A stretch of DNA of 5,285 bases from Chloroflexota bacterium (GTDB lineage: Bacteria; Chloroflexota; UBA4733): contig JAICXR010000271.1 in the NCBI GenBank assembly GCA_025980355.1, forward strand, positions 1-5,285, read 5' to 3'. The notes under the pieces are model-generated. The model did not search any database. It saw only the letters and a list, made by a program, of their open reading frames with translations, and had not been told where the DNA came from. Position numbers and translations under genes: made by a program. This document shows, one piece after another, positions 1 through 5,285 of this stretch; within the stretch, counting starts at the first letter, position 1; each line of letters begins with the position of its first letter.

Positions 1-776
1 AGCGTGGGCAGGAGCTGCACGCCGGCAACCGCGATGCCGCCGACGAGCGTGACAGCGCCGGTAGCGACGATCGCCCGCAGCGACCGCCACGACCGCACCT
101 GTTGCAGCAGGCGCCACACTCCCCAGACCAGCACAACGCAGAGGATGAAGTACGACTCCTGGGTGTGGCCGGCCAGGAACTGCACCGCGACGATCAGCGC
201 CCCCAGCACGGCGTAGCCGGCACGCCGCTGCTGCCAGGCCAGGTCCAGGCAGAGCAGCAACCAGGGGAGCCAGGCGGCGGTGTCCACCTGGTTGACGTGG
301 CCGGCCTGGGCGCTGAGGAAGCCGCCCAGACCGAACATGGCGCCGCCGACGATCGCGGCAATCCAGGGGACGGCGAAGGTGCGCCGGCAGAGGATGGCCA
401 TGCCCCAGCAGGCCCACCAGACATGCAGGATGAGCGAGGCGGCGATGGCCTGCGGCACCGGCCAGAACAGGTACATGATGTTCGGCGGATAGAGCACCGC
501 CGCCTGGACGTTGGCGAATAGGGGCACGCCGAGGAAGATGTGGGGATCCCAGAGCGAGAAGGCGCCGGCGCGGAGCGCCTCCGCCACCGCCCGCCGATAG
601 GCATAGAAGTAGGTCTGGGTGTCGTAGCCGCCCGGCACGCCCGGCCCGAAAGCAGTCTTGTGGTAGGTCAGGAGCGTTGCGGCGAGTAAGGCACCCGGCG
701 CCCACCACGCCCCGGAGGTAGGCGCCCCTTTTGCTGGCACAGGGGCCGGAACCGGAGCAGGCGCGGGAGTCAACAC
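1..776 (-). CDS. YfhO-like polytopic membrane protein (GT-C glycosyltransferase type), N-terminal part
   Basis: This frame is open on the minus strand from the TGA at 887-885 and runs off the left edge; 258 codons lie in the window from the chosen GTG. Seen: a Pro/Ala-rich cytoplasmic start (PAPAPVPAPVPAKGAP, residues 4-19), a first membrane helix at about 24-38, then a loop with YDTQTYFYAYRR (51-62) holding Asp52. Next come LWDPHIFLGVP and ANVQAAVLYPPN (75-99), further helices, GHVNQVDTAAWLPW (159-172), GHTQESYF (203-210) and VQLLPT (253-258). Known: this order of motifs is typical of the YfhO family. Its Bacillus, Listeria and Staphylococcus members act in glycosylation of teichoic acids and use lipid-linked sugars outside the membrane; full proteins are often above 700 residues, so most of the gene is missing here. 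Inferred: an envelope glycosyltransferase; the acceptor is unknown. The start is uncertain: GTG at 821 or 878 would lengthen it, but 776 sits just after a promoter-like sequence. Another GT-C family remains possible. Confidence 0.85.
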   Translation of the reverse strand, partial: MLTPAPAPVPAPVPAKGAPTSGAWWAPGALLAATLLTYHKTAFGPGVPGGYDTQTYFYAYRRAVAEALRAGAFSLWDPHIFLGVPLFANVQAAVLYPPNIMYLFWPVPQAIAASLILHVWWACWGMAILCRRTFAVPWIAAIVGGAMFGLGGFLSAQAGHVNQVDTAAWLPWLLLCLDLAWQQRRAGYAVLGALIVAVQFLAGHTQESYFILCVVLVWGVWRLLQQVRSWRSLRAIVATGAVTLVGGIAVAGVQLLPT

Positions 777-782
777 GGAGGG

Positions 783-812
783 ATCATAACCGGGACGCCG
801 CTCGCCAGACAA
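783..812 (-). promoter_or_regulatory. Candidate sigma-70-type promoter of the YfhO-like gene
   Basis: Reading leftward, TTGTCT (812-807) and TATGAT (788-783) are separated by 18 bp. They resemble the -35 (TTGACA) and -10 (TATAAT) boxes of housekeeping promoters. A transcript would begin about 6-7 bases after the -10 box, which is on or next to the GTG at 776-774. No Shine-Dalgarno-like sequence precedes this GTG, so a leaderless mRNA is possible. This is a match by eye only. Confidence 0.45.
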
Positions 813-822
813 GGTGGCCACC
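813..822. repeat. 10-bp perfect palindrome in the divergent control region
   Basis: GGTGGCCACC equals its own reverse complement and abuts the -35-like box of the leftward promoter. It could be an operator half of the divergent region. Palindromes of this length arise by chance several times in a GC-rich window of this size, so support is weak. Confidence 0.2.
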
Positions 823-825
823 GCA

Positions 826-838
826 AGGGAGCGTCCCT
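826..838. repeat. Inverted repeat AGGGA-GCG-TCCCT between the divergent promoters
   Basis: Two 5-bp arms flank a 3-bp centre. Outer GC pairs (823-824 with 839-840) would extend the match if one A is bulged. It lies just upstream of the -10-like box at 843-848, where a regulator could affect rightward transcription. No regulator gene is in the window, so the role is only a guess. Confidence 0.2.
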
Positions 839-842
839 GCGC

Positions 843-848
843 TACAAT
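843..848 (+). promoter_or_regulatory. Candidate -10 box for the rightward two-gene operon
   Basis: TACAAT matches the -10 consensus at five of six positions. No convincing -35 box lies 16-18 bp upstream. Transcription from here would start near 854-856, downstream of the GTG at 814 and ATG at 847, and would give a leader of about 43 nt to the ATG at 898. This is one reason for preferring a downstream start for the next gene. Confidence 0.3.
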
Positions 849-897
849 GGCGAGCAGGCGTCGAACCGTGCCTCGCACGTTGCGTCATTGGACAGAC

Positions 898-999
898 ATG
901 GACCTACTCGGGACGAGACACGTTTCCGCGGCGCTGGTCGCTTTGCTGGCGCTCTGGGCCGTCGCAGTCGCCGCGGCCTGGCCGGGGACGGCGCTCGCC
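898..999 (+). other. Signal peptide of the anchored protein
   Basis: Residues 1-34: a short n-region (MDLLGTRH), a hydrophobic core rich in Ala, Leu and Val, and a c-region with helix-breaking PG and an Ala-x-Ala site (ALA, then DD). This fits signal peptidase I cleavage. There is no lipobox cysteine, so it is not a lipoprotein. Confidence 0.75.
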
Positions 1000-3378
1000 G
1001 ACGACAGTACCGTGCCGGTCAGTTCCGTCAGCGTGCAGCGCCTGGACGCGACGGTCACGAAGACGACGATCGTCACCGCTTACGCGACGGCCCACGACAG
1101 CGTGGAGGTCTACAACTACGTCCCAGTCACCGTCTCCAGCGATTGGCGTCAGGCGACGAGCATGGATGACGCCACCTGGGTCTTCAAACCGGGCGGTGGG
1201 GCGCCGAAACTGGCCATCTTCTTCACGGTGGAAGGCGGCAAGCACGTGGCCCGCCTCTATGACGACCAGTTGGCGCAAGGGCAGGTGCCGATCACGATCA
1301 AGAAGAACCACGTCGTGCTCGGCCGCCCTTTGCACTGGACGTTGCAGGCCGAGAGCACGCAGCCCTGGATCCTGCCCGACGGCCGCCCGGCAACCGACCT
1401 GCAGATCGAGTCGGCGTTTTCCTTGCCGCACGAGGACGACGCCCTGGGCATCCTGGCTCGTCGCTGGCACGGCCAGGATGCCTGGGACTTCCGCATGGTC
1501 GACCCGACCGGTTCCGGCGTTCCCGAATACACCATCCTGCAACTGCATCCGCAAGCGGCCCCGAGCGCCGCCGTGCCGCGCACGCTGATCGACCGCAACG
1601 TCGCGGCCTACCACGTGACCGCCTTCAGGCCGGCGATTTTCTGGCCCTATCTCGGCACGGCCGACGTCGGCGTGCGATCCTGGTTCGACCAACGACCGCC
1701 GCTCTCGATGGACTGGAAGAACGGCCAGCTCCGGGATTTCGGCTCCCTCCTCCCCGATCTGGAACCCGAAAACGGCATGCAGGTCTACTCCAACACGCCC
1801 GTCATCGCCGATCAGCCCAACGCCCTCGACTTTGAGAATCCGTTTGCCTATTACCGCTTCGACCCCGGACACACCGGCTTCCCCAACCTGATTGTTCGGA
1901 ACTACTCCTTCCCATCGGGAGACGAATTTTTACAGCCGGGCGGGCCGCCGCAGCCCGTCCAGTTCGTCCGCTATTCCTGGGGCAACGGCGACGGCCTGCT
2001 CCAGTACAAACTGGGGCTCTTAGGCCGTCACCCGCTGGCGGCGACCCTCGCCCTGGGCGACGTCTCCATTCGGACCATGGACTACGCGGGTTTGCCGGCC
2101 TGGGTGGCCGGTCACGTCTGGGATTTTGAGACCTTTGTCGCCTCGGAAACCGGCGGCTACCGCAGCAGCGAGGGGATATACGACTGGGATTACGTCAGCG
2201 GCGACTTTGCCTGGGTCTTGGGCGATTCATCAACGCCGCCGCTTGACGGCTACCGCACCATCACCCCCGGCCTGCGCGGCGAGTACCGAACCTTGCCGGA
2301 CGCATCGCCCCGGCTCTACCTCGACCCGACCGACCAGCGTCTCCACCTGCTGGGCGCCCAGCAGGGTGTCTGGGCGGTCGATCAGCACCAGACGATCGCG
2401 ACGGCCAGCCTGAATGGCCAGACCGTGGACCAGTGGACCCGGAACGTGGACGACGTGCCGCAGGAAGCCTTCTACGCGCTGCCGCAGGTCTCGCTCTACG
2501 CCGGCAACGATACGGTAATCTTCCAGCCGCACCCGGCGCCGCCTCCCGTGACGACGCTCCCGCCACCGATCGATGAAGCCTCGCTCAACGCCCTGCGCCG
2601 ACTGCTGCCGGCCGATCCGCCCCCGCTCGCGGCGAGCGGCCTGCGCAGCATGCTGGACCCGTCCGGCCGCCAGGAGGTGACGATCACGGGCGTGACATTG
2701 ACGCACGTCCGGTTGCTGCCCGATGGCTGGCGGGCCGAGTTGCAGGCGACGGGAACGGTGACGCTCGCCGCCGCGCCGGACGCGCCGGCGGCACTGCTCC
2801 GGGCCGTGGCGAGCGGGCTGGGCTGTGTGCCGGCGTTGTCACCGACGCCGCCACCGCCGCCCTGTTCCCGCGGGCAGAGCGAGGGGCGTTACATCGCGGA
2901 ATACGATGGTGCGTGGCGCTTTCTCCCTGCGACCCCGCCGGACCTCCGGGTGTTGGCGGTACAGGCCGGGAGCGGCTCGCCAGTTCTGGCGGAGACGCCG
3001 GTGACCGTCACCGTCGCCAACAGCGGCGCTACCGATTCCAGCGACCGGCGGCTGGAGATCTGGGCGCAACGGGCGGGGCACGAGCGCGTCGCCATCGCCG
3101 ATCTGGCGCTAGACGTACCGGCAGGCGAACAACGGCAGGTGTCGCTGGGCTGGGTGCCACCCGGGCCGGGGGACTGGTCCGTGGGGGCCGCGCTCACCCC
3201 ATCGGGCGACTCGTCAGTGGCGCCGGTCGTCGCGACGGTCGCCGAGCCGTCCGGCCCCCCACCGGCCTGGTGGGCGCTGGGGCCGGCGCCGTCACGCCGG
3301 CTTGTCGGCGCGGCCCTGGCCGTCCTGGCGGCGCTGAGCGTCTGCACGGCGGTGATCGTTTGGGCGATCCTGCGGTGA
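898..3378 (+). CDS. Exported, membrane-anchored protein with CARDB-like domain; function unknown
   Basis: A protein of 826 residues from the ATG at 898. Seen, in order: a signal peptide (hydrophobic core about 10-28, PGTALA then DD, likely cut after Ala34); a long ectodomain, about 35-540, rich in Trp, Tyr and Asp that I do not recognise; a Pro-rich hinge (542-559); an alpha/beta-looking stretch (560-640); a second Pro run (649-655) between Cys643 and Cys656; a CARDB/Ig-like beta domain at about 681-770 (PDLRVLAV, TVTVANSGATDSS, PAGEQRQVSLGW); and a helix at 802-824 followed by a single Arg. The topology is thus outside the cell with a C-terminal anchor. Known: CARDB domains are extracellular, adhesion-related modules. 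No catalytic motif stands out. Upstream in-frame starts exist (GTG 814, ATG 847, GTG 868). Codons between 847 and 897 show weaker GC at third positions, so 898 is preferred, but 868 would also give a good signal peptide. It is translationally coupled to the next gene. It could be an adhesin, an S-layer-associated protein or a glycosylation acceptor. Confidence 0.85.
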   Translation: MDLLGTRHVSAALVALLALWAVAVAAAWPGTALADDSTVPVSSVSVQRLDATVTKTTIVTAYATAHDSVEVYNYVPVTVSSDWRQATSMDDATWVFKPGGGAPKLAIFFTVEGGKHVARLYDDQLAQGQVPITIKKNHVVLGRPLHWTLQAESTQPWILPDGRPATDLQIESAFSLPHEDDALGILARRWHGQDAWDFRMVDPTGSGVPEYTILQLHPQAAPSAAVPRTLIDRNVAAYHVTAFRPAIFWPYLGTADVGVRSWFDQRPPLSMDWKNGQLRDFGSLLPDLEPENGMQVYSNTPVIADQPNALDFENPFAYYRFDPGHTGFPNLIVRNYSFPSGDEFLQPGGPPQPVQFVRYSWGNGDGLLQYKLGLLGRHPLAATLALGDVSIRTMDYAGLPAWVAGHVWDFETFVASETGGYRSSEGIYDWDYVSGDFAWVLGDSSTPPLDGYRTITPGLRGEYRTLPDASPRLYLDPTDQRLHLLGAQQGVWAVDQHQTIATASLNGQTVDQWTRNVDDVPQEAFYALPQVSLYAGNDTVIFQPHPAPPPVTTLPPPIDEASLNALRRLLPADPPPLAASGLRSMLDPSGRQEVTITGVTLTHVRLLPDGWRAELQATGTVTLAAAPDAPAALLRAVASGLGCVPALSPTPPPPPCSRGQSEGRYIAEYDGAWRFLPATPPDLRVLAVQAGSGSPVLAETPVTVTVANSGATDSSDRRLEIWAQRAGHERVAIADLALDVPAGEQRQVSLGWVPPGPGDWSVGAALTPSGDSSVAPVVATVAEPSGPPPAWWALGPAPSRRLVGAALAVLAALSVCTAVIVWAILR
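2938..3207 (+). other. CARDB / Ig-like domain of the anchored protein
   Basis: Residues about 681-770 show the CARDB plan. It starts with PDL plus a hydrophobic strand, then a polar turn and TVTVANSGATDSS, the usual 'V-x-N-x-G' strand end. A charged strand LEIWAQRAG follows, then PAGEQRQVSLGW, then a final strand (WSVGAALTPSG). It sits directly outside the C-terminal membrane helix, as a stalk or adhesion module would. Confidence 0.65.
3375..3378 (+). promoter_or_regulatory. GTGA stop/start overlap (translational coupling)
   Basis: The GTG start of the downstream gene overlaps the TGA stop of the anchored-protein gene by 3 bases inside GTGA. No strong Shine-Dalgarno sequence lies in the preceding 15 bases. 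Translation of the second gene probably depends on ribosomes that finish the first, which would tie the amounts of the two proteins together. Confidence 0.75.
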
Positions 3379-4973
3379 CGAGCGTCGGCGAGGCGCCCGC
3401 GGCCGGACTCCGCCGGTATCCGCTGGCCCTAGTCCTGTATAGCGTCGCCATCGTCGCCTACCTGCTGCTCCGCTTCCGCGGCCACTATGTGGAGCAGGAC
3501 ACCGCCGAGATGACGCAACTGATCCAAGCCGTCGTCGCCTACGGCAGCGCCATCCCCTCCGCCGCCGTGCACCCCTTGTATCCGTTCGGCTTCGGCTTCC
3601 AGGCGGTGAATCTCTATCTCATGCGCCTCTCCGGGGCCGGCATTCAGACCTTGCAGGCGTGGGTATGGCCCTTTCTGGTCGTGGGTCTGGCGCTCATCGC
3701 CTTTCTGACGTTCCGAGAGGTTACCGGCGACGACCGCGCCGCGGCGCTCGGCGGGTTTTTGCTCTTTATGCAACCGGACTTCCTCTTTACGGCGTTGCGC
3801 GGCTCACACGAGAAGATGACGTATTGCATGCTCCTCGTCGCCGTATTGCTCCTCTTCCGAAGCTACCGCTATCGACACCGCCTGCTGGTTTTCGCCGCCT
3901 ACGTGGCGCTGTTCTATCTGATCATGTTCGGTGTGGTCTGCACCAACAGCGCATTTGGTTCCTCGCTCATCATTGCCCTCAGCGTGAGCTTCTTCGGCGG
4001 GACCCTCGTTTCCCGTCTCCTTGGCCGTGAAGCCGGCGCAGGTGATCGCGGAGTAATTCGTCTGGCCTACGTCTCCTTTTCTTCTTTCCTACTACTCATG
4101 TGTGAACTGCTGTATTTCTACGCGCCGAGTCTCGGCATCCTTGCGCAACTCCCGTCGGCCATTGATCGTGTCGTCGCCTTCGCCTTCAATTTTGATGTCG
4201 GCGGCAATCCTTACGCGTCGGTCCCGCTCGGCTGGCCCAACGCGGGCGTCTATTTCCTCCTCACGTCGTTTACCTGGCTGATCCTGGCGACCTCTGTGAT
4301 CTCCTGGTGCGCCCGCACCGTGCGCTTCTTCCGGGGCGATTGGCCGACGGCGCCCGACCACGTGCGCCTCTGCTGGCTGCTTTACGCCGGCCTCGCCCTG
4401 CAGGTGGGGGTTGGGATCGCGGTCGACTTTGCCGGCGTCCTGGGAGCGAACCTGCAACTGCGCCTCTTCCCGGTCTTCATGTTCCTCGCCATCCCCACCG
4501 GCAGCTCGGCCATCGTCCACCTCTTGGATCGCGCCGCCGGCCGGCCGTTCCTACGCCAGGGCCTGCGCGTTGGCGTGGCGCTGACGACGGTCGTCTTCAC
4601 GGCGTTCAGCGTCCTCAAGGCGACCAATGAGCCGCTGCTCAGCAACAAGTGGACGTTCTACAGCACGGCGGAGGCCCAGGCGATGGACTGGTTGGCCGTC
4701 GGCGTGCCCCCGGGCGGCGTCTGGTCCGACGTCGACGAACGCCTGCGGGAGGCGGACCTCTTTCGCTCGCCGCCGACCGAAGCGGCGGGCTTGCGCTATC
4801 CGACGCTCCTGCCGCCCGAACAGCCCGACGTGGTGATGCTCTCGCGCCTCACCCGCGAACGCATGGCGCGGCTGAACATGCCGTTACCCGATCTGCCGGA
4901 CATGAACGAGCTCTACGACAACGGCGATGTGCAGATCTACCGGAAACTCCCGCAGACGCCCTTACAACGTTAG
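3375..4973 (+). CDS. Polytopic membrane protein, putative GT-C-type glycosyltransferase
   Basis: A protein of 532 residues from the GTG at 3375. The frame is open further upstream to 2913, but that part lies inside the preceding gene and reads as an Arg/Gly-rich shadow. Seen: about eleven hydrophobic segments (near 15-33, 95-113, 122-140, 148-163, 170-188, 196-216, 229-250, 291-312, 333-352, 362-380, 398-414). The first outer loop carries VEQDTAEM (39-46) followed by HPLYPFGFGF (66-75). A later loop has RGSHEK (142-147), Arg363 lies in LQLRLFP, and a soluble tail of about 115 residues ends in YDNGDVQIYRK (514-524). Known: GT-C enzymes use acidic residues in the first outer loop and lipid-phosphate sugars, and many end in a soluble domain beginning with an 'A-x-x-W-L' segment; here QAMDWL (435-440). 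Inferred: sugar transfer outside the membrane, perhaps onto the coupled anchored protein. Sugar and acceptor are unknown, and a flippase or other polytopic role is possible. Its end overlaps leuD. Confidence 0.8.
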   Translation: MTSVGEAPAAGLRRYPLALVLYSVAIVAYLLLRFRGHYVEQDTAEMTQLIQAVVAYGSAIPSAAVHPLYPFGFGFQAVNLYLMRLSGAGIQTLQAWVWPFLVVGLALIAFLTFREVTGDDRAAALGGFLLFMQPDFLFTALRGSHEKMTYCMLLVAVLLLFRSYRYRHRLLVFAAYVALFYLIMFGVVCTNSAFGSSLIIALSVSFFGGTLVSRLLGREAGAGDRGVIRLAYVSFSSFLLLMCELLYFYAPSLGILAQLPSAIDRVVAFAFNFDVGGNPYASVPLGWPNAGVYFLLTSFTWLILATSVISWCARTVRFFRGDWPTAPDHVRLCWLLYAGLALQVGVGIAVDFAGVLGANLQLRLFPVFMFLAIPTGSSAIVHLLDRAAGRPFLRQGLRVGVALTTVVFTAFSVLKATNEPLLSNKWTFYSTAEAQAMDWLAVGVPPGGVWSDVDERLREADLFRSPPTEAAGLRYPTLLPPEQPDVVMLSRLTRERMARLNMPLPDLPDMNELYDNGDVQIYRKLPQTPLQR

Positions 4974-5285
4974 CGGCCCACCGTTGCCGACTGTCGCCAG
5001 GATGGGCGTTGGGCCTCGTAGGCGGCGATGGCGGGCTCGTGCTGGAGGGTGAGGCCGATGTCGTCCAGGCCGCGCAGCATGCAGTCGCGACGGAAGGGGT
5101 CGACCGTGAACGGGGCCCAGAAGCCGGCATCGTCGGTGACGAGTTGCGCCTGCAGGTCCACCGTCAGTCGATAGCCGGGCTGCGCCTGGGCCTTCGCCAG
5201 CAGCTCCGTCACGGCCTCGTCCGGCAAGGTCACCGGCAGCAGGCCGTTCTTGCAGCAGTTGTTGTAGAAGATATCGGCGAAGGAG
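4970..5285 (-). CDS. leuD: 3-isopropylmalate dehydratase small subunit, C-terminal half
   Basis: The gene enters from the right edge and ends with TAA at 4972-4970, leaving 104 residues of a family usually near 200. LeuD pairs with LeuC, and the complex isomerises 2-isopropylmalate to 3-isopropylmalate in leucine synthesis in the cytosol. Seen: SFADIFYNNCCKNGLLP at the edge (encoded at 5284-5234), then VTLPDEAV, and near the end VDPFRRDCMLRGLDDIGLTL followed by QHEPAIAAYEAQRPSW. These match conserved LeuD segments closely; the DPFRR...GLDDIGLTL signature favours bacterial LeuD over aconitase or the shorter archaeal form. The GTG at 5233 is an internal Val, not a start. leuC is probably upstream, outside the window. 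The gene is intact as far as it can be seen and converges on the membrane-protein gene with a 4-bp overlap. Confidence 0.96.
   Translation of the reverse strand, partial: SFADIFYNNCCKNGLLPVTLPDEAVTELLAKAQAQPGYRLTVDLQAQLVTDDAGFWAPFTVDPFRRDCMLRGLDDIGLTLQHEPAIAAYEAQRPSWRQSATVGR

Noticed and set aside
102..604. Plus-strand (102-521) and minus-strand (604-194) open frames at the left end
   Set aside because: Both are shadows of the minus-strand YfhO-like frame, which runs uninterrupted through the region and carries family motifs.
847..870. Possible Tat signal in the longer N-terminus (SRRRTVPR)
   Set aside because: The twin-arginine consensus needs a hydrophobic residue pair such as FL after RRx. 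Here Thr and Val follow, and the segment is probably not translated.
814..897. Longer N-terminus for the anchored protein, from GTG 814 or ATG 847
   Set aside because: Either start would place 28 or 17 extra, partly Arg-rich residues before the signal peptide, overlap the promoter boxes and use codons less GC-rich at third positions. Not excluded, only less likely.
731..1588. A 285-codon plus-strand open frame
   Set aside because: Its product is dominated by Arg, Ser, Pro and Thr, it crosses the divergent control region and it overlaps the anchored-protein gene in another frame.
904..1872. A 322-codon minus-strand open frame opposite the anchored-protein gene
   Set aside because: It is antisense to a better-supported gene with signal peptide, domain and anchor. 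Its translation is Arg/Val/Gly/Asp-rich with no recognisable motif, as expected for the complement of GC-rich codons.
2913..3374. Upstream extension of the 532-residue membrane protein by 154 codons
   Set aside because: The stretch lies inside the preceding gene, over its CARDB domain and anchor, and reads as Arg/Gly/Ala low-complexity sequence. The GTGA junction gives a natural start at 3375.
4020..4230. Locally lower GC inside the membrane-protein gene
   Set aside because: The dip follows a run of Phe, Tyr, Leu and Ile codons in membrane helices and loops, with the frame intact. It does not need horizontal transfer to explain it.
4965..4986. CAACG/CGTTG inverted repeat at the convergent gene ends as a terminator
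   Set aside because: A 5-bp stem with a 12-nt loop and no T-run on either strand is too weak for an intrinsic terminator.

Overview
The window is GC-rich, tightly packed bacterial DNA with four protein genes and one short divergent control region. No RNA gene, CRISPR array, insertion sequence or other mobile element was seen. The organism cannot be named from this sequence alone. The GC-rich codon use, the large secreted and membrane-anchored protein with a CARDB-type domain, a possible leaderless start and genes lacking clear Shine-Dalgarno sites would fit a GC-rich Chloroflexota (Thermomicrobia-like) or a similar environmental lineage. That is an inference, held loosely.

Layout. (i) Positions 1-776, minus strand: the first 258 residues of a polytopic membrane protein of the YfhO / GT-C type, cut by the left edge. 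(ii) Positions 777-897: a 121-bp divergent intergenic region with a good candidate promoter for the leftward gene, a weaker -10 box for the rightward gene and two short inverted repeats. (iii) Positions 898-3378, plus strand: an 826-residue exported protein. It has a signal peptide, a long unrecognised ectodomain, a proline-rich hinge, a CARDB/Ig-like domain and a C-terminal membrane anchor. (iv) Positions 3375-4973, plus strand: a 532-residue polytopic membrane protein with a GT-C glycosyltransferase-like layout. Its GTG start overlaps the previous stop as GTGA. (v) Positions 4970-5285, minus strand: the C-terminal half of leuD, the small subunit of isopropylmalate dehydratase, cut by the right edge. 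Its stop overlaps the stop of the preceding gene by 4 bp.

How they may work together. The two plus-strand genes form a translationally coupled pair of a surface-anchored protein and a multi-pass membrane protein, divergent from a YfhO-like protein. YfhO and GT-C proteins elsewhere transfer sugars from lipid carriers on the outer face of the membrane. The cluster could therefore be a small envelope-glycosylation module, with the anchored protein as substrate or partner. This is a hypothesis from context, not a demonstrated system. leuD belongs to leucine biosynthesis and looks functionally unrelated. The strongest candidate for something undescribed is the anchored protein and its coupling to the GT-C-like partner.
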